This document shows positions 1-5,605 of a stretch of 5,695 nt of DNA, piece by piece. The translations under genes and the position numbers were made by a program. Positions within the stretch are counted from its first letter, which is position 1, and every line of letters begins with the position of its first letter. A model generated the notes under the pieces. That model was given only the letters and a program-made list of their open reading frames with translations, had not been told where the DNA came from and searched no databases. This DNA is from an uncultured bacterium (GTDB taxonomy: Bacteria > Desulfobacterota > Desulfovibrionia > Desulfovibrionales > Desulfovibrionaceae). The DNA is taken from positions 1 to 5,695 of the forward strand of contig CAJMLK010000085.1 of the NCBI GenBank assembly GCA_905214305.1. Reading direction: 5' to 3'.

Positions 1-13
1 TGAGCGTGCCTTA

Positions 14-41
14 AACTTTGAGAATGTATATTCTCAAAGTT
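14..41 (-). terminator. Perfect AT-rich stem-loop after the reductase gene
   Basis: A perfect 12-bp inverted repeat, AACTTTGAGAAT and ATTCTCAAAGTT, flanks a 4-base loop (GTAT on the plus strand). It begins 8 bases beyond the TAG stop of the minus-strand reductase gene, the usual place for a transcription terminator or a 3'-end stabilising hairpin. The stem has only four G/C pairs and no real T-run follows on the minus strand (GTTTAAGG), so it would be a weak intrinsic terminator. Because it is symmetrical it could also be an operator for a gene to the left of the window. Confidence 0.45.
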
Positions 42-49
42 AATCTGCT

Positions 50-1759
50 CTAGACAGACAGGCCCATCTTTATGGCCGCCTGCAGGCCGCCGGTGGAATT
101 GACCACATCGGTGATGCCGTGCCGGGCCAGCACAAGCAGGCCGTCATATGCGCGCAGGCCCGTATTGCAGATGATGGCAACGGGGCGGTCTTTGGGAACC
201 TCGTTGACGCGGGCAGCCACTTCTTCAAGCGGTATGGCGTGCCAGTCGGGGTGTTTTTCCTGCACGGCGCGTCCGGCGGCAGCGGGGCGCGCGTCAATGA
301 AGAACACATTGTTTTTTTCGCGGTTTTTCCACATATCCATGAACTGGTCGGCGGTAACCGGGGTAAAGCGCCCGGCCAGCACGTTGTCGGCCACGTTGCC
401 CACCACGTTGACCACATCCATTGCCGAGGCAAAGGGCGGGGCGTAGGCCACCTCAAGGTTGGAAATATCTTCCACCCTGGGCTGCGAATATTGCAGCGCG
501 GCGGCCACGGCGTCCACGCGGGCCTTGAGGGAATCGCCGTCGGCGCAGGCGCCCTGCATGCCGAGCACGCGGCCTGTGGCTTTGTCCACCACGAGTTCCA
601 GCGTCATCATGGCTTTTTCGGGGTAAAAATGGGCGTGGTCAAACTGTTCCACACTTACGCTGAAGGCGTCAAAACCTTCGGCGCGGGCGCGCTCCACGGT
701 AAGGCCCACGCCGCAGAAGGAGAGGTCAAAGAGTTTGACGGCCCAGGAACCCACATAGCCCGGGAACACGGCTTCGCCGCCCGCAAGGTTTGTGCCGATG
801 ACGCGTCCCTGGCGGTTTGCCATGCTGCCCAGCGGCAGATAGCCCGGCTTGCCGGTAATGATGTTCTTGATGGAAACGCAGTCGCCGCCCGCATAGATGG
901 CGGGATCAGAAGTGCGCATGTGCCGGTCCACCATGATGGCGCCGAAGGGGGCCACTTCAAGCCCGGCATCCTTGGCAAGCTGCCCGTTGGGGATAAAACC
1001 GGCAGCAAAGATAACCAGCTGGGCTTCCAGTTCACGCTTGTCGGTGACGACCTTGCAGACCTTGCCGTCCTTGCCTTCAAGGCGCACGACCTTTTCCCCG
1101 GTGTGCACATCCACATTGTGGGTCACGCAGTCATGGGCGGCCATGCGCGCCACGGAGTGCGAAAGCACGCCGGGCAGTATCTGGTCCACCATTTCCACCA
1201 CGCTGCACTTGACGCCCCACATGTCGGCCAGAGCCACGGCGGCCTCAAGGCCGATAAAACCGCCGCCCACAATGACGGCCTCGGTGATCTTGCCTTCCTG
1301 GCAGGCCGTGCGGATGGCGCCTGCGGCTTCAAGCCGGGTGAGGGAAAGCACATTTTCAAGGTCTTTGCCTTCCACGGGAGGCACGCGCGGGGTGGCCCCG
1401 GTGGCGAGCACCAGCTTGTCGTAAGGCAGTTTTTCTTCCTGCCCGGTGACCACGTTTTTGACCGTAAGGGTTTTGCCCGCGCGATCAATGGCCGTGGCGC
1501 GTGTCTGGGTGCGTACGGTAACGCCCTTCATGTCGCGGAAAAAATCCGCATCGCGCACCGTGTGGTACGGGGTGGCGCGCAGGTCGTCCAGATTCTGTAT
1601 TTCGCCGGACACATAAAAAGGTATGCCGCAGCCGCCATAGGAGATGAAAACGTTTTCATCCACCAGAGTAATTTCCGCATCAGGCATGAGACGCTTGCAA
1701 CGGGCCGCGGCCTTGGGGCCAAGGGCTACGCCGCCCACTACCAGAATTTTTTCGGGCAT
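50..1759 (-). CDS. CoA-disulfide/persulfide reductase with C-terminal rhodanese domain (CoADR-RHD / Npsr type)
   Basis: A 569-residue cytoplasmic flavoprotein of the pyridine nucleotide-disulfide oxidoreductase family. Seen in the sequence: an N-terminal FAD-binding fold with a variant glycine motif (residues 8-20, GGVALGPKAAAR); the single redox cysteine of the CoADR/NADH-peroxidase branch, Cys44, in SYGGCGIP; ATGATPRVP (119-127); a second dinucleotide fold for NAD(P)H, GGGFIGLEAA (165-174); the FAD-contacting YAGGDC (289-294); and a dimerisation domain ending near YAPPFASAMD (439-448). From about residue 466 there is a rhodanese domain with FIDARP (487-492) and the active-site loop CNTGLR starting at Cys531. 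Proteins of this layout reduce CoA disulfide, CoA persulfide or polysulfide with NAD(P)H, while rhodanese carries the sulfane sulfur. Which substrate is used here is inference. The start is ATG with AAGGAG seven bases upstream; the stop is TAG. It is likely transcribed alone, as 418 bases separate it from selB. Confidence 0.93.
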   Translation of the reverse strand: MPEKILVVGGVALGPKAAARCKRLMPDAEITLVDENVFISYGGCGIPFYVSGEIQNLDDLRATPYHTVRDADFFRDMKGVTVRTQTRATAIDRAGKTLTVKNVVTGQEEKLPYDKLVLATGATPRVPPVEGKDLENVLSLTRLEAAGAIRTACQEGKITEAVIVGGGFIGLEAAVALADMWGVKCSVVEMVDQILPGVLSHSVARMAAHDCVTHNVDVHTGEKVVRLEGKDGKVCKVVTDKRELEAQLVIFAAGFIPNGQLAKDAGLEVAPFGAIMVDRHMRTSDPAIYAGGDCVSIKNIITGKPGYLPLGSMANRQGRVIGTNLAGGEAVFPGYVGSWAVKLFDLSFCGVGLTVERARAEGFDAFSVSVEQFDHAHFYPEKAMMTLELVVDKATGRVLGMQGACADGDSLKARVDAVAAALQYSQPRVEDISNLEVAYAPPFASAMDVVNVVGNVADNVLAGRFTPVTADQFMDMWKNREKNNVFFIDARPAAAGRAVQEKHPDWHAIPLEEVAARVNEVPKDRPVAIICNTGLRAYDGLLVLARHGITDVVNSTGGLQAAIKMGLSV

Positions 1760-1766
1760 TTCTGCG

Positions 1767-1772
1767 CTCCTT
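1767..1772 (-). promoter_or_regulatory. Ribosome binding site of the reductase gene
   Basis: AAGGAG on the minus strand, seven bases before the ATG at 1759. It is a near-consensus Shine-Dalgarno sequence at good spacing and fixes the start codon of the reductase. Confidence 0.85.
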
Positions 1773-1777
1773 ACTTG

Positions 1778-1830
1778 TGAGTATTATGAGCAAATGAGCA
1801 TTATTAACGTATAGTAAGCATGCACCGCAA
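1778..1830 (-). promoter_or_regulatory. Candidate promoter and repeated TGAG operator of the reductase gene
   Basis: This is an AT-rich island in GC-rich surroundings, directly before the ribosome binding site. On the minus strand a possible -35 element TTGCGG (1825-1830) lies 18 bases before a possible -10 element TAATAA (1801-1806); both are poor matches to the sigma-70 consensus. Downstream of the -10, the plus strand carries three TGAG repeats starting at 1778, 1787 and 1795, the last two within ATGAGCAAATGAGCAT. Evenly spaced short repeats across a probable start site suggest a repressor site. Redox and persulfide-response regulators (ArsR- or CsoR-type) control such reductases in other bacteria, but no regulator can be named from this sequence. 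Confidence 0.35.
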
Positions 1831-1892
1831 CAAAAACAGGGCCTGCCGCCCATATTTTTGCGCGCTTTTTGGGTGGCCCGTGGCGGACTTTT

Positions 1893-2019
1893 AGAGCACT
1901 TTCGCCTTGCGAATATCCATTCTCGATGCTTCCAGAACGCCTGCTTCGGCGCTTGCGCCTCTGCGGCGGGCGTCTGTTCACGTATCCGGCAGAGCAGCTT
2001 CAAGGTGAAATTGCTCTGG
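1893..2019 (-). repeat. Dispersed hairpin repeat, copy A, bounded by inverted repeats
   Basis: Read on the minus strand from 2019, about 73 bases match the repeat starting at 5607 on the plus strand, at roughly 58 of 73 positions in a hand alignment. The copy opens with a hairpin (1991-2017, AGAGCAATTTCA against TGAAGCTGCTCT, 10 of 12 complementary, 3-base loop). A smaller stem-loop, CGCC-GAAGCA-GGCG on the minus strand (1938-1951), follows. The far end carries AGAGCACTTTCGCCTTG (1893-1909), which matches the inward-facing right end (2001-2017 read on the minus strand) at 15 of 17 positions. The unit therefore has terminal inverted repeats, like a miniature transposable or REP-type element. 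No target duplication is obvious at its borders. Confidence 0.65.
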
Positions 2020-2108
2020 GCCGTGCCGGACAGAATGGCGCAGGCTGTTCCAACGCTTTTTGCCGGAAAACGGGCGGCTCCCGCAGAAGACTCCATGCCC
2101 GCCATGAC

Positions 2109-2130
2109 GCGGGCTTTTGCGCAAGCCCGC
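2109..2130 (-). terminator. GC-rich stem-loop downstream of selB
   Basis: A perfect 8-bp stem GCGGGCTT / AAGCCCGC with a 6-base loop lies about 48 bases beyond the selB stop codon. Position and stem strength suit a terminator or a 3'-end protecting hairpin for the selB transcript. No T-run follows on the minus strand, so intrinsic termination is uncertain. Confidence 0.4.
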
Positions 2131-2132
2131 AA

Positions 2133-2169
2133 GGTCACGTCGGCAGCCGGAAGCTGCTGCGGAGTGACC
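2133..2169 (-). other. Nested stem-loop just after the selB stop codon
   Basis: An outer 6-bp stem GGTCAC / GTGACC (2133-2138 with 2164-2169) encloses an inner 5-bp stem GCAGC / GCTGC (2143-2147 with 2153-2157). It starts eight bases after the TGA of selB and is followed by the stronger hairpin at 2109-2130, so the selB message probably ends in a structured 3' tail. The role is unknown. Confidence 0.3.
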
Positions 2170-2177
2170 GTCCGTGC

Positions 2178-4151
2178 TCAGCGCCCCCGGTAGCGGCGCT
2201 GGTCGCCCACGCGCACGGTAATGCGCTCATTGTCCATATATTCCAGAAGGGCAATGAGGTATTTGCGCGAAAGCCCCAGAATGTCCTTAAGGCCGCCCAC
2301 GTCCAGATTGTCGTTGGTCTCGAACCAGCGGCGCACACGCTCCATGATGTCGTTCAGGGCAGGGCCGTGATAGTAAAGGCCGTCCTTGATCTTGACCAGA
2401 GCGCCTTCTTCGCAGAGAAGGCGCAACACGGGAGCTGCCTCCTTGGCGCTGATGCCAAGATTTTCCAGCACATCCTTGGCATTGGGCGGGGCAAGGCCCG
2501 CCTCGGCATGGGCATCCAGCAGCTTCTGGCGCAGACCTGCCTGATCCGCCGCAAGGCTGACCTTGTGCTGGGCCATGCGCAGTCCTTCGCCTTCAAGAGC
2601 AAGATGCTCCTGCTTGAGCAGCGTGTCCAGCACGCGCTGGATAAGGCGCTGGGGCAGGTTTCTGCTCCAGCCAGAACACAGCGCCCCACGGGTAAAGGCC
2701 GGTTTGAGCGGCTCCTTGCGGTGCAGTTCTGCCCCGCGCTCAAGGCAGGCTTGTTGCAGGCGCTCAAATGCCTGTTTGCCTATCCACAGGCGGGCTTCCC
2801 TGTCCCAGCACAGCGCCGCGCCGCGCGTGGACAGCAGTTGCAGGCTCGACTCGAGCGCCGCACGCGGAAATCCCGTAAGCACACGCAGGCGGGCTTCGTC
2901 CGCGCCTTCGGCTCCGCGCAGGGCCAGCACGCTTTCCATAAAGGCGGCGCGGGCTTCATCTCTTGCCTTTGCCCCGGCCTTGCCACTGGGGGCGGCTTCG
3001 GCCTCCCGGTCAAAAGACGGCAGCTTTTCCAGCAGAGCCAGCTTGTTTGGCAGGTCAGGGTCTTTGCGGCGCAGATCAGGCGGCAGGGGGCTTAAAAGCA
3101 GGCCGCCCGCTACCGTGCGCAAGGGGGAATAGGCGCGCAGCACGCAGTGGTCACCAAAAACGCCCACCATCTCGTCCTTGAAGCGGATTTCCGCCAGGGC
3201 GGTTTCGCCTGGAGCCAGCTTGTCCCTGTCCCAGAAGACCACGCGGGCCGCGCATTCTTTTGTGCCGTGGTGAAAATGTATCTCCACCCGCTGGCGCAGG
3301 GCGCGCGGGGAGGAGGAAAGGCAGGTCAGGCGCATGAGCCAGCGCCGGGCCGGAAAAAGTTCGCCGGGGTGGGCCAGCACCTGACCGCGTTCGATGTCAG
3401 CGACTTCCAGCCCCTGAACGTTGGTGGCACAGCGCTGTCCGGCCGGAACCTCGTCAACGCTTTTGCCGTGGCGTTGCAGGCCGCGCGCCTTCGTGGGAGT
3501 GTCTGGCGGCATAAAGCGCAGATCGTCGCCTGTCTTGACGCTGCCTGAAATGACTGTGCCCGTGATGACCGTGCCGTAGCCCTTCATGCTGAAGACGCGG
3601 TCCACCGGCTGCCGGAAGATGTCAACGCGCCGCCGGGCAGGAAGGTCGGCAGCCAGCTGAAAAATATGGGAGCGCAGGGCATCCACCCCGTCGCCCGTGG
3701 CGGACGAGACAGGAAAAACAGGCGCACCCTCAAGGAAGGTTCCGGCCAGAAAGCCGCGCACGTCTTCAGTGACCATTTCCAGCCAGTCCGCGTCCACCAT
3801 GTCTGTCTTGGTCAGGGCCACAAAGCCGTTCCGGATGCCGAGCAGGGAGCATATCTCAAGATGCTCCCGGGTCTGGGGCATGACGCCTTCGTCAGCCGCA
3901 ATGACCAGCATCACGAAGTCCACCCCCGCAGCCCCGGCCACCATGTTTTTTACAAAACGCTCGTGCCCCGGCACGTCCACAATGCCCAGACGTTCGCCGC
4001 CGGGCATGTCCACCCAGGCGAAGCCCAGCTCAATGGTGATGCCGCGGCGCTTTTCCTCTTCCAGCCGGTCGCAGTTGATGCCCGTGAGCGCCCGCACCAG
4101 AGAGGTTTTGCCGTGGTCGATATGTCCGGCTGTGCCCAGCACTACAGCCAT
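2178..4151 (-). CDS. selB: Selenocysteine-specific translation elongation factor SelB
   Basis: A 657-residue cytoplasmic GTPase that carries selenocysteyl-tRNA(Sec) to the ribosome at UGA codons marked by a SECIS hairpin. Seen: the EF-Tu-like G domain with G1 GTAGHIDHGKT (6-16), switch I GITIELGF (37-44), G3 DVPGH (59-63), a G4 variant TKTD (114-117) and G5 SSAT (149-152). Beta-barrel domains follow to about residue 355, with GYGTVITGTV at 191-200. The C-terminal half, about 400-657, is helical and fits the winged-helix array that binds SECIS RNA; the last unit runs LDVGGLKDILGLSRKYL and ends GDQRRYRGR, basic as expected. Length is slightly above the E. coli protein (about 614). The start is the ATG at 4151, since the family motif begins at residue 6 and AGGGGG lies six bases upstream. 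The open frame continues to a GTG at 4385, but that stretch is arginine/proline-rich and lacks homology. Its presence implies selenoproteins such as formate dehydrogenase elsewhere in the genome. Confidence 0.97.
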   Translation of the reverse strand: MAVVLGTAGHIDHGKTSLVRALTGINCDRLEEEKRRGITIELGFAWVDMPGGERLGIVDVPGHERFVKNMVAGAAGVDFVMLVIAADEGVMPQTREHLEICSLLGIRNGFVALTKTDMVDADWLEMVTEDVRGFLAGTFLEGAPVFPVSSATGDGVDALRSHIFQLAADLPARRRVDIFRQPVDRVFSMKGYGTVITGTVISGSVKTGDDLRFMPPDTPTKARGLQRHGKSVDEVPAGQRCATNVQGLEVADIERGQVLAHPGELFPARRWLMRLTCLSSSPRALRQRVEIHFHHGTKECAARVVFWDRDKLAPGETALAEIRFKDEMVGVFGDHCVLRAYSPLRTVAGGLLLSPLPPDLRRKDPDLPNKLALLEKLPSFDREAEAAPSGKAGAKARDEARAAFMESVLALRGAEGADEARLRVLTGFPRAALESSLQLLSTRGAALCWDREARLWIGKQAFERLQQACLERGAELHRKEPLKPAFTRGALCSGWSRNLPQRLIQRVLDTLLKQEHLALEGEGLRMAQHKVSLAADQAGLRQKLLDAHAEAGLAPPNAKDVLENLGISAKEAAPVLRLLCEEGALVKIKDGLYYHGPALNDIMERVRRWFETNDNLDVGGLKDILGLSRKYLIALLEYMDNERITVRVGDQRRYRGR

Positions 4152-4157
4152 GTGATA

Positions 4158-4163
4158 CCCCCT
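4158..4163 (-). promoter_or_regulatory. Ribosome binding site of selB
   Basis: AGGGGG on the minus strand, six bases before the ATG at 4151. It decides the short start over the in-frame GTG at 4385. Its first bases belong to the 3' arm of the palindrome at 4161-4181, so RNA folding there could reduce access to it. Confidence 0.7.
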
Positions 4164-4181
4164 GAAGTTATTGACTTCAGG
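4161..4181 (-). promoter_or_regulatory. Perfect palindrome over the selB promoter and leader
   Basis: An 8-bp perfect inverted repeat, CCTGAAGT and ACTTCAGG, is separated by five bases (CAATA on the minus strand). One arm overlaps the candidate -10 box and the other touches the Shine-Dalgarno sequence. With that promoter, transcription would start inside the palindrome, which favours a DNA operator for a dimeric regulator. If transcripts arrive from further upstream, the RNA would form a hairpin partly covering the ribosome binding site. Confidence 0.5.
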
Positions 4182-4208
4182 ATAGCATGCGGCAACGGGC
4201 CTTTGCAA
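4179..4208 (-). promoter_or_regulatory. selB: Candidate sigma-70-type promoter of selB
   Basis: On the minus strand TTGCAA (4203-4208) is followed after 18 bases by TATCCT (4179-4184). Each box matches four of six consensus positions, and the -10 box lies about 28 bases before the start codon. The boxes are seen; promoter activity is inferred. Confidence 0.4.
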
Positions 4209-4280
4209 ATGCGGCGGGGTCTGTTTCTGGGTGGGACGGGGCGGCGCGGACTGTGGCAGGGTGCGAGTTGGCGCAAACCC

Positions 4281-4352
4281 CCGGAGCAGTTTCAGCCTGA
4301 GACTGCTCCGGCCTCTGGCGCGCGGACGACCGCCAGCAGGGAGCGGGCGCAG
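4281..4352 (+). repeat. Dispersed hairpin repeat, copy B
   Basis: The copy opens with a near-perfect hairpin, CCGGAGCAGTTTCA and TGAGACTGCTCCGG with a 3-base GCC loop (4281-4311); 13 of 14 positions are Watson-Crick pairs and the last is G-T. The downstream part, ending GCGCAG at 4347-4352, aligns with copy C with one gap. The hairpin regions agree at 23 of 31 positions. It is the most diverged of the three copies and sits between tonB and selB. On the minus strand the hairpin lies about 107 bases past the tonB stop and could help end that transcript, although no T-run follows. Confidence 0.55.
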
Positions 4353-4418
4353 TGTGCCGGGCCTGTTGTGAACCGCAGACGCCACAGGATTTTCTGAAAA
4401 TGCATGATGACGAAAAAG

Positions 4419-5447
4419 CTAGCGAAGATTGAAGTCAAAGGGCAGCAATACCAGCGTGCGGACGGCCTTTCCGGCCTTGGTTCCGGGGCGGAAGCGCATG
4501 CGGCGGGCGGCGTCCAGAGCAGCTTCTTCAAAGTAGCCCTGGGGATTGGCGCTGTGGATGCTGCATTGGCCGGGCTGCCCGCTGGTTTCCACAACCATGC
4601 GCACAACGACGCGCCCTTCCACTCTGCGGCTGCGGGCGGAGGAAGGATAGTCCGGCTTGACTCCCCTCGTGACGGCCGGGGACTGGTCAAGCTGACGGGG
4701 AGAGTACACCTTGTCAGCGCCGGACGTTGCGTCTGCGTCGGCAGGCGGGCCGGAAGCCACTGCGGTACTGCCGCCGGAAGATGCCTGTGCGGGCGTGGGA
4801 GCGGGGGATGCTGCGGGTTTGGGCCGTTCAGGCGCGGGCATGGTGCGTTCTTTTTTTTCAGCTGCGACAGTCGCGGCCTTTTTGGCGGGAACAGGTTTGG
4901 GCCGTGCCTCTGTCAAAGGCTCGTGGACCGGAGTTTTTTGTGGGGGAGTGGGCGCTGGTTCCGGCTGTGCGGGTTCTGCGGAAGGCGACGTTCCCGCAGG
5001 AAGAACAGCAGGGCTTGCGGCAGGAGCGGGAGCAGGGCTTGCAAGGGACACGATCATGGCGTTTCCGGGCATCTCATGAACCGTCTGGAACGAGAAGCCC
5101 AGCAAGCCCGCCAGAAAAAGGCCGTGCAGAACCAGAGACGCCGCCGGGCCGCGGGCCTTGCGGGTGCGCTGGAAAAACGAGACTTGCGCGGGGGTGGCAT
5201 TCTGGGGCAGAGCCAGACCTGCTGTCTGTCCGTGGGCTTTGCGAACGCCATCCCGGCCGTGGTCGTGCGGGGAAGCCACGGCGGCGGGCAAACAGGCTGC
5301 AAGGTCGGCGGGCACGCATGGCGGCGGCCCCGACGGCAGACAGGAGCAAAGGTCTGCGGGCAGGCAAATGCCCTCGCCCTGCGGCAGACCGGCCCAAAGT
5401 TCGTGGCAGCGGGCATCAGCAGCCCTTGCCGGATTTTTCCGCCTCAC
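4419..5447 (-). CDS. TonB-family energy transducer with cysteine-rich N-terminal extension
   Basis: A 342-residue inner-membrane protein that would pass proton-motive energy from ExbB/ExbD to TonB-dependent outer-membrane receptors for iron chelates, cobalamin or similar substrates. Seen: one hydrophobic segment at about 103-120 with the TonB signature Ser-x3-His (S104, H108), closely matching E. coli Ser16/His20; a periplasm-spanning region rich in Pro, Ala and Lys (137-240); and a C-terminal TonB domain (263-342) with PDYPSSAR, the VEGRVVVRMVVETSG strand and F-x2-AAL-x3-RRMRFRPG. The start is GTG, with AAGGGG five bases upstream. No start nearer the membrane segment has a good ribosome binding site. 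The result is about 100 residues before the membrane segment, with six cysteines and a duplicated motif; most TonB proteins have only 10-30. Long N-termini occur in some TonB proteins, for example in Pseudomonas. No ExbB/ExbD or receptor gene lies in the window, so the transported substrate is unknown. Confidence 0.88.
   Translation of the reverse strand: MRRKNPARAADARCHELWAGLPQGEGICLPADLCSCLPSGPPPCVPADLAACLPAAVASPHDHGRDGVRKAHGQTAGLALPQNATPAQVSFFQRTRKARGPAASLVLHGLFLAGLLGFSFQTVHEMPGNAMIVSLASPAPAPAASPAVLPAGTSPSAEPAQPEPAPTPPQKTPVHEPLTEARPKPVPAKKAATVAAEKKERTMPAPERPKPAASPAPTPAQASSGGSTAVASGPPADADATSGADKVYSPRQLDQSPAVTRGVKPDYPSSARSRRVEGRVVVRMVVETSGQPGQCSIHSANPQGYFEEAALDAARRMRFRPGTKAGKAVRTLVLLPFDFNLR
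5283..5366 (-). repeat. Tandem duplication inside the TonB N-terminus
   Basis: Two in-frame units spaced 48 bases apart (16 codons) encode CLPADLCSCLP (residues 28-38) and CVPADLAACLP (residues 44-54). About 26 of 36 bases agree between the first twelve codons of each unit. The repeat concentrates five of the six cysteines of the extension. Confidence 0.55.
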
Positions 5448-5452
5448 ACGTT

Positions 5453-5458
5453 CCCCTT
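5453..5458 (-). promoter_or_regulatory. Ribosome binding site of the tonB-family gene
   Basis: AAGGGG on the minus strand, five bases before the GTG at 5447. It supports the long, N-terminally extended form of the protein. Confidence 0.55.
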
Positions 5459-5468
5459 GCGGAATCAG

Positions 5469-5500
5469 ACAGGAGCAGCCTACCTGTGGCTCCTGTTTTT
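5469..5500 (+). terminator. Rightward-facing intrinsic-terminator-like hairpin upstream of tonB
   Basis: ACAGGAGC (5469-5476) and GCTCCTGT (5489-5496) form a perfect 8-bp stem with a 12-base loop, followed at once by TTTTT (5496-5500) on the plus strand. This is the classic layout of a rho-independent terminator for rightward transcription. No plus-strand gene ends here. On the minus strand the same bases would be a hairpin in the tonB leader, about 20 bases before the start codon, without a T-run. Confidence 0.5.
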
Positions 5501-5605
5501 GTGGTGCTTTTGTAAAATGCGTGTCGCCTCAGGGCCAGAACTGCCCACTGCGCCAGTCACCGCCAGCCGCCGTGCAGTTGTCGTGCAGAGGCGGGCATGG
5601 TTTGG

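Larger units (their letters stand above)
1760..2177. other. 418-base non-coding stretch between selB and the reductase gene
   Basis: No convincing gene is present. The one long minus-strand open frame here (about 1680-2138) crosses a dispersed repeat and overlaps the reductase gene, with no ribosome binding site or recognisable protein. From right to left the stretch holds two GC-rich hairpins just after selB (2109-2169), about 90 bases with no recognised feature (2020-2108), a repeat copy (1893-2019), about 60 further bases with nothing recognised (1831-1892), and the promoter region and ribosome binding site of the reductase gene. Confidence 0.7.

Noticed and set aside
119..1780. A 553-codon open frame on the plus strand opposite the reductase gene.
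   Set aside because: Its translation is rich in His and Gly, shows no recognisable domain, and mirrors the codon pattern of the well-supported reductase; it is a shadow frame common in GC-rich DNA.
1680..2138. A 152-codon minus-strand open frame between selB and the reductase gene.
   Set aside because: It runs through the dispersed repeat and into the reductase coding region in another frame, with no ribosome binding site or known domain. The peptide it shares with a frame at 5600-5670 comes from the shared repeat DNA, not from a protein family.
4161..4181. The selB leader hairpin as a true SECIS element.
   Set aside because: The loop CAAUA lacks the apical G-U and the bulged U expected for SelB binding, and no in-frame UGA for selenocysteine lies next to it.
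4152..4385. An N-terminal extension of SelB to an in-frame GTG, adding 78 residues.
   Set aside because: The SelB family motif begins at residue 6 from the ATG at 4151, which has a good Shine-Dalgarno; the extension is low-complexity and crosses the candidate promoter and repeat copy B.
4727..5515. Long plus-strand open frames opposite the tonB-family gene, including 4404-5648.
   Set aside because: They are Arg/Gly-rich shadow frames with no domain, while the minus-strand frame has a clear TonB membrane segment and C-terminal domain.
5521..5600. A possible cobalamin riboswitch upstream of tonB, prompted by fragments resembling CCACTG and a B12-box-like AGTCA.
   Set aside because: The fragments are on the plus strand, opposite to tonB, are too close together, and the conserved riboswitch core is missing.
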